DNA of 50,564 nt, taken from NCBI GenBank assembly GCA_947166705.1, contig CAMVFE010000015.1, forward strand, positions 1 to 50,564. The letters run 5' to 3'. Positions 17,441 to 26,340 of the stretch are shown in pieces (the first letter of the stretch is position 1; every line of letters starts with the position of its first letter). Origin of the DNA: an uncultured Clostridia bacterium. GTDB lineage: Bacteria; Bacillota; Clostridia; Christensenellales; Aristaeellaceae. The position numbers and the translations under genes are program-made. The notes under the pieces are model-generated. The model had not been told where the DNA came from, searched no databases, and worked only from the letters and a program-made list of their open reading frames with translations.

Positions 17441-17478
17441 AAAAAAACCAGCGCCGCGTCTGCGGCGCCAGTTTTTTT
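17441..17478. terminator. Bidirectional terminator between convergent genes
   Basis: Stem GCGCCGC (17451-17457)/GCGGCGC (17462-17468) with a 4-base loop is flanked by seven A on the left and seven T on the right, so it can stop transcription from both the GH18 gene and the binding-protein gene. Confidence 0.88.
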
Positions 17479-17530
17479 GTTCCCGCGGCGGGGCTGTGTT
17501 TCTCCCGCCCCGGGGTTCCGGAAGCGCGGG

Positions 17531-18355
17531 TCAGATCACGCCGCCTTCCACCACCAGGGAATCCGCGTCCGCGTTCTCCCCATAGGTTTCCCGCAGCGTG
17601 GCCTCGTAGTCGGCGTGGAAGAAGTTCTCCTCACCCAGTTTGACGATTTCCTCGTTGATCCAGGCCAGCAGCGTCTCGTTCCCCTTGGACACGGCGGGGT
17701 TGATGGTGTCCAGGCTGCCCAGGGACTCGATGCCTACGGCGAATCCGGGATTCTCGATCGCCCAGGCCAGCACCTCCGTGTTATCCGTGGACAGACCGTC
17801 GCCGCGCCCGTCCAGCAGACCCAGATAGGCGTCCGTGTAGGAATCATACCGGACCAGCTCCACCTCGGGATAGTTCTGCTCAAAGAAGGTTTCCGCCGTG
17901 GTGCCCTTGGAGACGATCAGCTTCTTTCCCTTCAGCTGCTCCACGTCCGTGATCAGCGCGCTCTCCGGGCTGACCACGCCGAGGGCCACCTTCATGTACG
18001 GCAGCGCGAAATCCACCTGCTCCGCGCGCTCCGCGGTATAGGTAAAGTTGGCCAGGATCACGTCCACCTTGAAGCTCTGCAGGAACTCGATGCGGTTCGG
18101 CGCGTCCACGGCGACGATCTCCAGTTCGACGCCCAGATCCTCCGCGAGCCGCCGGGCCAGGTACACGTCATAGCCCTGGAATTCGCCGTTTTCGTCCACA
18201 TAGCCGAAGGGTTTCTTGTCATGGAACAGCCCGATCACGATCTTTCCGCTTTCCTTAATCTCCTCCAGGGTGCGGAATCCCTCCGCGGACGCCGCGGCCG
18301 CCAGAACCAGGACCAGGGCCAGGGCCAGTGCAACTGCCTTCACAAAACGTTTCAT
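17531..18355 (-). CDS. Amino-acid ABC transporter substrate-binding protein, cysteine-binding (CjaA) type
   Basis: A 274-residue SBP_bac_3 family protein with a cleavable signal peptide ending at AAASAEG; it has no lipobox. Segments VDVILANFTYTAERAEQVDF, PYMKVALGV, SKGTTAETFF and the C-terminal VVEGGVI closely follow, as I recall them, the Campylobacter CjaA-type cysteine-binding proteins, so cysteine or cystine is the best guess for the ligand. This assignment needs an alignment. It is transcribed from its own promoter through a Cys-rich leader ORF and a terminator, separately from the permease and ATPase genes upstream. The start has AAGGAAGG before it. Confidence 0.88.
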   Translation of the reverse strand: MKRFVKAVALALALVLVLAAAASAEGFRTLEEIKESGKIVIGLFHDKKPFGYVDENGEFQGYDVYLARRLAEDLGVELEIVAVDAPNRIEFLQSFKVDVILANFTYTAERAEQVDFALPYMKVALGVVSPESALITDVEQLKGKKLIVSKGTTAETFFEQNYPEVELVRYDSYTDAYLGLLDGRGDGLSTDNTEVLAWAIENPGFAVGIESLGSLDTINPAVSKGNETLLAWINEEIVKLGEENFFHADYEATLRETYGENADADSLVVEGGVI

Positions 18356-18411
18356 TTTTTTCCTTCCTTTCCTCCGGTCTTGCCGGAACTCTTATTTTTG
18401 GGGGGATCTTC

Positions 18412-18459
18412 CGAAAAAATATATAAAAAGGAGCCTGAACCATGTCCTGATCCGGCTCC
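18412..18459 (-). terminator. Leader terminator (putative attenuator) before the binding-protein gene
   Basis: GGAGCC/GGCTCC (18459-18454 with 18435-18430), extended by two more pairs after a mismatch, is followed on the minus strand by TTTTTATATATTTTTT. It lies between the Cys-rich leader ORF and the transporter gene, only about 57 bases before the start codon, so it must be bypassed for expression. Confidence 0.8.
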
Positions 18460-18483
18460 CTGGATTGTACCGCCTGCTGTGCG

Positions 18484-18561
18484 TCAACACAAACAAGCCT
18501 CCGACGGAGACGGACGCTTCTTGCAACACATACACAGGGCCATCATCTGCGCAGCGTACAT
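18484..18561 (-). CDS. Cys/Met-rich leader peptide (25 aa), putative attenuation peptide
   Basis: A 25-codon ORF between a consensus promoter and a terminator. AGGAG lies 8 bases before the ATG, a better ribosome binding site than many genes here have. The peptide has five Cys (residues 10, 12, 13, 23, 25) and four Met (1, 6, 7, 11); the run at 9-13 is LCMCC and the end is ACLC. Four of five Cys codons are TGT although the genome favours G/C at third positions. In classical attenuation a ribosome stalls at such codons when the charged tRNA is scarce and prevents the downstream terminator from forming. GGCTT at codons 21-23 could pair with GAGCC of the terminator's 5' arm. The downstream gene encodes a probable cysteine-binding protein, which fits. 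Confidence 0.72.
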   Translation of the reverse strand: MYAAQMMALCMCCKKRPSPSEACLC

Positions 18562-18581
18562 GGTTCCGTCTCCTCTCTTTC

Positions 18582-18598
18582 CCTACCTTTCCGGTAGG
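18582..18598 (-). promoter_or_regulatory. 5'-terminal hairpin of the leader transcript
   Basis: CCTACC/GGTAGG with a 5-base loop starts a few bases after the predicted transcription start. It probably protects the RNA 5' end or insulates the ribosome binding site of the leader ORF. Confidence 0.5.
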
Positions 18599-18606
18599 TT
18601 GGTTGG

Positions 18607-18635
18607 ATTATATTCCTTCCTCACGGGTCTGTCAA
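18607..18635 (-). promoter_or_regulatory. Consensus promoter of the Cys leader and binding-protein gene
   Basis: TTGACA (18635-18630), exactly 17 bases, and TATAAT (18612-18607): a perfect SigA-type promoter. A promoter this strong placed before a terminator fits control by attenuation rather than by initiation. Confidence 0.92.
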
Positions 18636-18666
18636 TCCCCGGGATTGTATTTGGATTGTTTTTTGG

Positions 18667-18692
18667 CGCGGCCCCGGATGTCCGGGGCCGCG
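18667..18692 (-). repeat. 12-bp GC hairpin at the end of the transporter ATPase transcript
   Basis: CGCGGCCCCGGA/TCCGGGGCCGCG with a 2-base loop lies 12 bases after the ATPase stop. On the minus strand an A run, not a T run, follows. It may be a 3' stabilising or Rho-type element rather than an intrinsic terminator. Confidence 0.5.
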
Positions 18693-18703
18693 GGTTCCGG
18701 ACC

Positions 18704-19489
18704 TCAGGCGTCTTCGGGCATTCCCGCTGGGTCCCTGGGGCGCTTCCGGGCGGAGGCATAGGTGAAGCTCTGCAGGAAGCGGCGGGCGCGCTCGGTCCGG
18801 GGCTCCCGGAAGAACTCCTCCGGAACGCCCTCCTCGGCGATCACGCCCTGCTCCATGAACAGGACCCGGTCCGCCACCGCCTCGGCGAAGCGCATCTCGT
18901 GGGTCACGATCGCCATGGTCATCCCCTGCTCCGCCAGGTCGATCACCACGTTCAGCACCTCGGACACCATTTCCGGGTCCAGCGCGGCGGTGATCTCGTC
19001 CAGCAGCAAAAGCTCCGGGTGCATCAGCATCGCCCGCACCAGCGCCACGCGCTGCTTCTGCCCGCCGGACAGCGTGCGGGGCAGCGCCTGGGCTTTGTCC
19101 GCCAGGCCGACGCGCCTGAGCATCTCCACGGCCTCCGCCTCGACCTCCTCCCGGGGCTTTTTCAGCGCCTTGACAGGGCCCAGCAGCAGGTTGTCCATCA
19201 CCTTCATATGCGGGAACAGGTCGTAGCTCTGGAACACCATGCCGATCCGCTGGCGCACCCGGTACATGTCCTTTCCCAGGTCGGAGATCCGCTGATCCCG
19301 CAGCCAGATTTCGCCCCGGTCAATCTTCTCCAGCCCGTTGATGCAGCGCAGCAGCGTGCTTTTCCCGCACCCGCTGGGGCCGATGATCACAACGACCTCG
19401 CCTTCCCGGATGTCCAGGCTGACGCCCTGAAGCACCCCGTTGCCGTCGAAGCCCTTGTAAATCTCCTTCACCCGCAGAATCGGCTCCAT
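18704..19489 (-). CDS. Polar amino-acid ABC transporter ATP-binding protein
   Basis: A 261-residue ATPase of the GlnQ/HisP class. Walker [11 protein letters not shown]-loop [13 protein letters not shown], signature [15 protein letters not shown] and Walker [14 protein letters not shown] are all intact. It energises the two permeases encoded just upstream. I chose the ATG at 19489 because GAGGAG lies 6 bases before it. An earlier ATG at 19522 overlaps the permease stop as ATGA and would add 11 charged residues, so it remains possible. Confidence 0.93.
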   Translation of the reverse strand: MEPILRVKEIYKGFDGNGVLQGVSLDIREGEVVVIIGPSGCGKSTLLRCINGLEKIDRGEIWLRDQRISDLGKDMYRVRQRIGMVFQSYDLFPHMKVMDNLLLGPVKALKKPREEVEAEAVEMLRRVGLADKAQALPRTLSGGQKQRVALVRAMLMHPELLLLDEITAALDPEMVSEVLNVVIDLAEQGMTMAIVTHEMRFAEAVADRVLFMEQGVIAEEGVPEEFFREPRTERARRFLQSFTYASARKRPRDPAGMPEDA

Positions 19490-19514
19490 CGCGATCTCCT
19501 CTTTCTCCGTCCTC

Positions 19515-20189
19515 TTACTCATGATAGCGCCGCTCCAGGCTTCCCGCCAGCAGGGAAATGGGCCAGCAGATCAGGAAATAGAGCAGGAACACCGCCGCGT
19601 AGACCCAGAAGGCCGCGGAAGGCTCCCGGTAAAACTGCCCGATAATCTGCTGCCCGACCTTCAGCACCTCCGTCACGTTGATCATCTTGACCAGCGCCGT
19701 GGTCTTGATGATCCGGGTGGACAGGTTAATCACCTGCGGCAGCAGGCGGCGCACCGTCTGGGGCAGCAGGATGTAACGGTTGATCTGCGCCCGGGTCAGC
19801 CCCAGCGCCGCCGCGCTCTCCCGCTGATGCCGCGGGATGGAGGTCAGCGCGCCCCGGAAAAGGTCGCCCATCTCCGCCGTGCCCCAGAAGGAGAACACCA
19901 GCACCGCGCTCGCTTCCCCGTCCAGATTCCAGCCGAAGAGCCGGGCGAATCCGAAATACACCAGGTAGAGCAGCACCAGCTGCGGCATGAACCGGACGAT
20001 CTCCAGCCAGACACGGCAGACGCTCCGGGCCGCCCTGCTGCGGCTCATCATCACAATGCCGAAGAGCAGCCCCAGCACGATGGAGATGCCGATCGTGATC
20101 AGCGCGATGCGGAGCGTCACCCAGAGGCCCAGCAGCAGCCGCTGAAAATTGACGCCCCTAAACAGAACGCTGATTCCCAAATCCTGCAT
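19515..20189 (-). CDS. Polar amino-acid ABC transporter permease (second subunit)
   Basis: A 224-residue inner-membrane permease of the HisM/GlnP family with about five transmembrane segments. The EAA-type cytoplasmic loop, near [20 protein letters not shown], contacts the ATPase. The ATG at 20189 has AAAGGAGG 7 bases upstream and overlaps the 3' end of the first permease by 32 bases. With its neighbour it would form a heterodimeric pore. The substrate is probably the same as that of the CjaA-like binding protein 160 bases beyond the ATPase gene. Confidence 0.92.
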   Translation of the reverse strand: MQDLGISVLFRGVNFQRLLLGLWVTLRIALITIGISIVLGLLFGIVMMSRSRAARSVCRVWLEIVRFMPQLVLLYLVYFGFARLFGWNLDGEASAVLVFSFWGTAEMGDLFRGALTSIPRHQRESAAALGLTRAQINRYILLPQTVRRLLPQVINLSTRIIKTTALVKMINVTEVLKVGQQIIGQFYREPSAAFWVYAAVFLLYFLICWPISLLAGSLERRYHE

Positions 20190-20829
20190 ACCGCAGCCTC
20201 CTTTCCGCCAGATTTGCCAGCAGGGAGACCGGCAGCAGCAGCGCCAGATAGGCCGCCGCCAGCATGAACAGCACCTCGACGGTGCGGCCGCCGCTGGTGC
20301 GCAGCGTATCGGCGACATTCATCAGATCCATCATGGCCAGCACGGAAAACATGCTGGTTTCCTTGATCAGAAAAATCACATTGGCGAAAAGCGCGGGCAC
20401 GGCCGTCGCCAGCGCCTGGGGCAGCAGAATATAGCGGATATTCTGCCACCGGGTCAGGCCCAGGCATTCCCCGGCCTCCCGCTGGCTTTTCTCCACGGAT
20501 TCCAGGCCGCTTCGGAACGCCTCGGCCATATAGGCCCCTCCCAGGAAGGTCAGCCCGATCACCGCGCAGGCCTCCGCGCTGAGGCGGATCCCGACCCTGG
20601 GAAGGCCGGCATAAAGAAAGAAAAGCTGCACGAGCAGCGGCGTATTCCGTGCCAGTTCAATATATCCGCGGGCGGCGCCCTTCAGCACCGGAACCCGGAA
20701 ATAGCGCAGCAGGCAGCAGATCAGCCCCAGCGCCATGGCGCATCCCACGCCGCAGAGGCCGAAGCGCAGCGTAACCCAGGCTCCGGCAGCGTAGTCCGGA
20801 ATATGGCTGCCGATAAATTCCCAGTCCAC
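20158..20829 (-). CDS. Polar amino-acid ABC transporter permease (first subunit)
   Basis: A 223-residue permease of the same family, with an ARNTPLLVQLFFLYAGLP block and the EAA loop AGECLGLTRWQNIRYILLPQ. I chose the GTG at 20829 because AGGAGGTG lies 8 bases upstream; earlier in-frame sequence is not membrane-like. It is the first gene of the permease-permease-ATPase operon. A promoter lies about 50 bases upstream, without a leader ORF, so this operon and the binding-protein gene appear to be controlled separately. Confidence 0.92.
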   Translation of the reverse strand: MDWEFIGSHIPDYAAGAWVTLRFGLCGVGCAMALGLICCLLRYFRVPVLKGAARGYIELARNTPLLVQLFFLYAGLPRVGIRLSAEACAVIGLTFLGGAYMAEAFRSGLESVEKSQREAGECLGLTRWQNIRYILLPQALATAVPALFANVIFLIKETSMFSVLAMMDLMNVADTLRTSGGRTVEVLFMLAAAYLALLLPVSLLANLAERRLRYAGFGNQRSV

Positions 20830-20877
20830 CGCGCTCCCACCTCCTGAATTACCCTTCGTTTCAATAGGTTGAAGACG

Positions 20878-20906
20878 ATGATACTCCCCTCGCACCCAAA
20901 AGTAAA
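20878..20906 (-). promoter_or_regulatory. Promoter of the amino-acid permease operon
   Basis: TTTACT (20906-20901), 17 bases and TATCAT (20883-20878) on the minus strand. Confidence 0.6.
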
Positions 20907-21015
20907 GGGAAAAACTGTATGAATTCTGTCCCGCTCCGCCCGGATGAACCGGCGCGGCCCGCCCGACAGCTTCCCGGAGGCCCCGCGGCCCGGCGCCTCC
21001 GCGGCGCGGCCGGGC

Positions 21016-21741
21016 TCAGATTTCTTCGATATGGGAGACGTACTCCAGCGTGGAAAGCGCCTCGATGATCTCCCGGTGGGTTTTGAATTTTTTCAGCTCC
21101 TGCCGGGTGATGGAGATGGCGATGGAATAGACGCTCAGCCCCGAATTGATATAGGCGGGATTGGTTTCGATATCGTCGATTTTCAGCCCAAGCTCCCGCC
21201 CCGTGGCCACGAATTCCCGCAGATGGTGGCTGCTGGTCAGCTCCAGGTGGATTTCAAAATGGTTGGAGCGGTCCTTCAGCGTGCCCTCGAGTGCCGGCAG
21301 CATGCTCAGGCAGAAGAGCATGGCCGCGGTCGCCGCGAGCGTCAGGGTATAGTAGCCCGCCCCGAGCGTCACGCCCAGCATGCAGCTGACCATCAGCCCG
21401 GCGGAGGTGGTAATTCCCTTGATCTGGTTCCGGGAGGAGATGAACAGGGAATTGGTGGCGATGAGCGTGGCACAGACGAGGGTCGCCGCGCTCAGTAGGA
21501 AAATCCCCGCGCCCGTCTGTTTCTGCAGCCAGAGGTCCGCCATCATGGCCAGCGCGCCCGCCAGGGAGACCAGCATGAAGGTGCGCAGGCCGGCGGTATG
21601 CCGCTTGCTGGCCCGCTCCGTCCCGATCACGGCGGAAAGCAGCGCGCAGCAGAGGATTCGGAGCAGGACGGACCAGCCGTTCAGCTCAGCCGCCCAGGGG
21701 CCCAGCGCCCGGGCAATCGGATCGGTGATGGCATTCATCAT
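21016..21741 (-). CDS. MgtC/SapB family membrane protein
   Basis: A 241-residue protein: an N-terminal MgtC domain with about four to five transmembrane segments (IGTERASKRHTAGLRTFMLVS is the family signature) and a C-terminal cytoplasmic ACT-like domain (about 160-241). MgtC proteins affect magnesium stress survival and can inhibit F-type ATP synthase; the exact role differs between species. Its ATG overlaps the stop of the antiporter gene (ATGA), so the two are translationally coupled. Pairing with a cation/proton antiporter suggests a joint role in ion or membrane-potential control (inference). Confidence 0.92.
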   Translation of the reverse strand: MMNAITDPIARALGPWAAELNGWSVLLRILCCALLSAVIGTERASKRHTAGLRTFMLVSLAGALAMMADLWLQKQTGAGIFLLSAATLVCATLIATNSLFISSRNQIKGITTSAGLMVSCMLGVTLGAGYYTLTLAATAAMLFCLSMLPALEGTLKDRSNHFEIHLELTSSHHLREFVATGRELGLKIDDIETNPAYINSGLSVYSIAISITRQELKKFKTHREIIEALSTLEYVSHIEEI

Positions 21742-23207
21742 CTGAAATAGCGCCCTCCTTTATATCTCCTGTTCCGCCGGGTATCCAGCGGATTGTTCCA
21801 CATCCGGTCGAAATGCTCGATCGCTTCCTCCGTGAAGACTTTCTCCTCCTCGCTGGCCCCCTGCCGGGCCGCCAGCTCCTTCTGGATGGCGTTCACGCGT
21901 TCGATCAGCTTTTCCGCCTCCGTCTTCGGCCTTCCGGATTCATCCGTCTCCCCGACGGGCACGATCTCCTCCAGCCTGCTGCTGTAGGAGCCGGAAAGGT
22001 AGAGGCTCAGCTTCGCAAGCCCCGGGCCCGCCAGCTCGTAGAGGATGCTCGAGGCCAGGATGATCGTCTCCAGCGCCTTTCCTGCCGCCCCGCCCAGCGT
22101 CCGGGCGCCCAGCGCCGCCAGTCCGATCGCGACGCCAGCCTGCGGCACCAGCGCGAGTCCCAGGTAATTCCGCGTCCGTTTCTCCTTGCCCGCCGCGGCG
22201 CAGCCGGCAAAGGCTCCAGCGTATTTTCCCAGGATGCGGACGACAAAGTACACGATCCCCACCAGCAGAAGCGGCGTCGTGCCGAGGCTCGCCTCGCTGC
22301 CGACCACGGCGCCCAGGTCGAAGCTCATGCCCGACCGGACGAAGAAGAGCAGCAGGATCGGCGGGGAAAAGTATCCCAGCTGGCGGAACAGCCTTTCATC
22401 CTCCGTCAGGTTGATGTACACCGTGCTCATGCCCATGCAGCCCAGAAGCGGCGAGATGCCCATCACGGCGCAGATGCCGCAGTAGGTGAACATCAGCGCG
22501 ATCGCGATGATCAGCCGGTTGTCCGAGGAGGAGCGGTTCTGAAGGCTCCATTTCAGCAGCAGCCCGAACAGCGCCCCCAGCGCCAGCGCCCCGAGGTTCG
22601 AAAGAATGGGCGCCAGCAGCATCCGGAAGGAAAATCCCGCGCCGGAATAGCTGGACACCGCCACCGCGACGGCCGCGGAAAACGCGACCAGCCCGACGAT
22701 ATCGTCAAAGGCCACCACCTGCAGCAGCGTGTCCACAAAATCCCCCCGCGCCCCGGTCTGGCGGATGGTCATCATGGTGGAAGCCGGTGCGGTCGCGGCG
22801 GCCAGCGACGCGAGCACGACGGAAAAGGCCAGGTCCATGCCCAGCAGCAGCCAGGAGGCCGCGAAAACCAGTGCGGAGGCCGTCAGCGCCTCGAACAGGG
22901 TGATCACGATCACCTTTCCGCCGTTCTTCCGGAGCTTGGAAAACCGGAAGAACTCGCCGGTGCTGAAGGCGATGAAGGACAACGCCGTATCCGGCAGGAA
23001 CGCCGTGTCCCGGATAAAGGATCCCGGAATCATGTTCAGGCAGAAGGGCCCGATCAGGATCCCGGCAAGGATGTAGCCCGTCACGTGGGGCAGCCGCAGC
23101 CGCTTCGTCACCCGGGTCATCAGGAACCCCGCCAGCAGCATCACGGCCATGGAAACGATCACGGAGGACGGACTCGGTCCCGTGTCATGGGTCACCCAGG
23201 CGAACAT
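21738..23207 (-). CDS. Cation/proton antiporter, CPA2 (KefB/NapA) family
   Basis: A 489-residue membrane protein with about 12 transmembrane helices. The conserved FDDIVGLVAF segment and the TAPASTMM helix break are typical of Na+/H+ or K+/H+ exchangers. The cytoplasmic tail (about 405-489) is charged and helical and ends in an arginine-rich stretch; no TrkA-N (NAD-binding) domain is present, so it is shorter than KefB. The ATG at 23207 is preceded by GGGAGG; upstream in-frame residues are charged and not conserved in character. The MgtC-like gene follows with a 4-base overlap. Confidence 0.92.
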   Translation of the reverse strand: MFAWVTHDTGPSPSSVIVSMAVMLLAGFLMTRVTKRLRLPHVTGYILAGILIGPFCLNMIPGSFIRDTAFLPDTALSFIAFSTGEFFRFSKLRKNGGKVIVITLFEALTASALVFAASWLLLGMDLAFSVVLASLAAATAPASTMMTIRQTGARGDFVDTLLQVVAFDDIVGLVAFSAAVAVAVSSYSGAGFSFRMLLAPILSNLGALALGALFGLLLKWSLQNRSSSDNRLIIAIALMFTYCGICAVMGISPLLGCMGMSTVYINLTEDERLFRQLGYFSPPILLLFFVRSGMSFDLGAVVGSEASLGTTPLLLVGIVYFVVRILGKYAGAFAGCAAAGKEKRTRNYLGLALVPQAGVAIGLAALGARTLGGAAGKALETIILASSILYELAGPGLAKLSLYLSGSYSSRLEEIVPVGETDESGRPKTEAEKLIERVNAIQKELAARQGASEEEKVFTEEAIEHFDRMWNNPLDTRRNRRYKGGRYFR

Positions 23208-23246
23208 GCTCCCGCCTCCCTTCTTTTTTTCCGGGCTTTCCTTCCC

Positions 23247-23290
23247 CCTGAAGCGTGGACGCCCCGGCAGCGCTTCAGGCCGGGGCGTCC
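23247..23290 (-). repeat. Two interleaved inverted repeats between ABC permease and antiporter genes
   Basis: GGACGCCCCGG (23257-23267) pairs with CCGGGGCGTCC (23280-23290), and CCTGAAGCG (23247-23255) pairs with CGCTTCAGG (23271-23279). The arms alternate, so the 11-bp and the 9-bp hairpins exclude each other; connecting loops of 0-3 bases are too short for a full pseudoknot. No T run follows on either strand. Confidence 0.6.
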
Positions 23291-23297
23291 ATCTCAA

Positions 23298-25211
23298 TCA
23301 GGCGGTCTCCGTTTTCTCTGAGTTCCTGCCCGCCTTTCCGGTGATGCGGGCCCAGAGCTTTTTCCGCTTTTCCTTCCGGGCCAGGCGCTCCCCGAGGTCC
23401 CGGGCGCCCACGCCGTAAACCAGGTACAGGATCAGCCCGGAGACCAGCATGATGAACACCGTGGACGCGCACCGGCGGCCGGAGGCGTTCATGTTCATGC
23501 CGTCCCGCCCTTCCTCGTTGCACATGCTCTGGATGACCATGGCGTAGGAGGTTCCGTAGCTGGAATGGAAGGTCGCGCTCATGTCATACTCCGTGAACAG
23601 CGCGTTGAAGTTCAGCGCGAAAACCGCCAGCACGCTGGGCAGCACAATCGGCAGCTTGACCCGCAGGAAGGTGACGACGGGGCTGGCCCCCAGGTTCCGG
23701 GCCGCGTCCTCCAGCTCGTCGTCGATCGCGTAAAAGGCGGCCTTGACCATTCGCAGGGCGAAGGGCAGCTTGACCACCGTATAGGCCATGATGATCAGGA
23801 ACTGCACATTCTCCCGGTAATACAGGTTGTTCCCGAATACGTACCAGATATTCTGGTTGAAGAAGACGCGGTAGCTGTAGCAGATCAGGATCGTCGGCAG
23901 CAGCCAGGGGAACAGCAGGCAGCCTTCCACCAGCGCCGCGCGCTTTTTGTTGCGGTGCTTGAAGATATAGTTCACCGCGACCACGACGATCACGCAGGCC
24001 AGCGCCGCCGCCAGGGCGGAGAGGATAAAGCTCAGGCGGATGCCCCCCAGGGTCTTCTCATTGGCGAACACGCCGGAGATCGCGTCCGGCCGGAGCTTGG
24101 TTTTCCCCCGGGAGGTGGTGTAGGAGTAATCCTGGGCTCCGAAATAGTTGATCAGCGTCCAGCCGGAGAAATCCATCGCCTTGCCCTTGATCGCCTGCCA
24201 GTTCTGGAAGGAGAAGATCACGATCATGGCGACCGGCGTCATGTAGATGATGAACAGGACGTAGGCATAGATATGCGCCAGCACGTTGGCGGCGGGGTTC
24301 TGGATCTTCTGTTTGACCAGCCTGGCCTTGGTCTTGCTGACGGAAAGGTAGTGTCCCTTCCGCTCGTAGTGGTTCAGGGTGGTCAGCAGGATCATCGTGA
24401 ACAGCGCCAGGATGATGGACAAAAGCGCCGCCCGCGCCTGGGGGAAGGACTCGTCCGCCGTGGTGGAGCCCGCCAGGCGCACGATCTCGGGATTGATGGA
24501 ATTGTACCCGAGCAGCGTCGGGGCGGACATGGCGCACAGTCCCGTGATGAAGGTCATGACCGTCAGGGAGAACAGCGTGGGAAGCAGGGTGGGCATCACC
24601 ACGCGGAACAGCACCTTGAAGGGCTTCGCGCCCATGTTCCTCGCGGCTTCCACCGTGTTGTAGTCAATGCCGCGGATCGCGTTGCGCAGGAACAGCGCGT
24701 GGTTGGAGGTGCAGGCGAAGGTCATCGTAAAGACCACCGCGCTGTACCCGGAGAACCACTGCCTGTCCATGTTCGGAAAGAGCTGCAGCAGCCACGTGGT
24801 CAGCATGCCGTCCTTGTCGTAGAGGAACTGGTATCCCGTGACCAGCGCGACGCCGGAATAGATCAGCGTCGTCATGTACCCGAGCCGCAGGATCTTCGCG
24901 CCCCTGATATCAAAGTACTCCGTCAACAGCACGATGCTGATGCCGACCACGTTGACCGTGATCACCAGGACGACCGCCAGCCGGAGGGAGTTCAGGACAA
25001 AGCTGGGCATGTTCCCCGCAAAGAAGAAGCGGATCACAGCCAGCGGATCCATTCTCCCCGCCGCGTCCTTCGTAGTGAAGATGGAGGTCAGCGTGTTCAG
25101 GCAGGGCACCACCATAAATCCCAGGAACAGGTAAAGAAACAGCACGCCGCCGAAGATCTTGTACAGCAGGGAGGCGTTGACCTTCCCGCCGCGCTTCATG
25201 GTCGCCTGCAT
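23298..25211 (-). CDS. ABC transporter permease, fused two-domain (FbpB/AfuB-like)
   Basis: A 637-residue permease with about 12 transmembrane helices, formed by two homologous halves. Each half has a cytoplasmic EAA loop: AARNMGAKPFKVLFRVVMP in the first and AARNLGASPVVTFLRVKLP in the second. Fused permeases of this length are typical of iron(III), thiamine and related oxyanion-type importers. The start ATG at 25211 has GAGGTG 6 bases before it; a GTG at 25220 and an ATG at 25199 are alternatives. It follows the ATPase gene by 10 bases. Confidence 0.92.
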   Translation of the reverse strand: MQATMKRGGKVNASLLYKIFGGVLFLYLFLGFMVVPCLNTLTSIFTTKDAAGRMDPLAVIRFFFAGNMPSFVLNSLRLAVVLVITVNVVGISIVLLTEYFDIRGAKILRLGYMTTLIYSGVALVTGYQFLYDKDGMLTTWLLQLFPNMDRQWFSGYSAVVFTMTFACTSNHALFLRNAIRGIDYNTVEAARNMGAKPFKVLFRVVMPTLLPTLFSLTVMTFITGLCAMSAPTLLGYNSINPEIVRLAGSTTADESFPQARAALLSIILALFTMILLTTLNHYERKGHYLSVSKTKARLVKQKIQNPAANVLAHIYAYVLFIIYMTPVAMIVIFSFQNWQAIKGKAMDFSGWTLINYFGAQDYSYTTSRGKTKLRPDAISGVFANEKTLGGIRLSFILSALAAALACVIVVVAVNYIFKHRNKKRAALVEGCLLFPWLLPTILICYSYRVFFNQNIWYVFGNNLYYRENVQFLIIMAYTVVKLPFALRMVKAAFYAIDDELEDAARNLGASPVVTFLRVKLPIVLPSVLAVFALNFNALFTEYDMSATFHSSYGTSYAMVIQSMCNEEGRDGMNMNASGRRCASTVFIMLVSGLILYLVYGVGARDLGERLARKEKRKKLWARITGKAGRNSEKTETA

Positions 25212-25221
25212 GCGCCTCACC

Positions 25222-26226
<1,005 letters not shown>

Positions 26227-26294
26227 GAGGGTTCCCTCCTTTTTCAGGCTTTTCTTTCCGCGCAGACGTTCCTCCTCCCGCGGGGGTCCGTCTG

Positions 26295-26326
26295 AAAAAA
26301 GGGCGAGCCCCGCGCGGGGGCCCGCC
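26295..26326 (-). terminator. Terminator between binding-protein and ATPase genes
   Basis: A 10-bp stem GGCGGGCCCC/GGGGCTCGCC with one G-T pair and a 5-base loop, followed by six T on the minus strand. Partial termination here would give excess binding protein over membrane parts, a common arrangement. Confidence 0.85.
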
Positions 26327-26340
26327 ACAGAAATCCGGGA

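Noticed and set aside
18667-18692. Intrinsic terminator for the amino-acid ATPase gene
   Set aside because: The stem is strong, but on the coding strand an A run follows instead of a T run.
23247-23290. H-type pseudoknot from the interleaved repeats
   Set aside because: The connecting loops would be 0, 3 and 1 bases, too short to cross 9- and 11-bp stems; alternative hairpins are the only likely forms.
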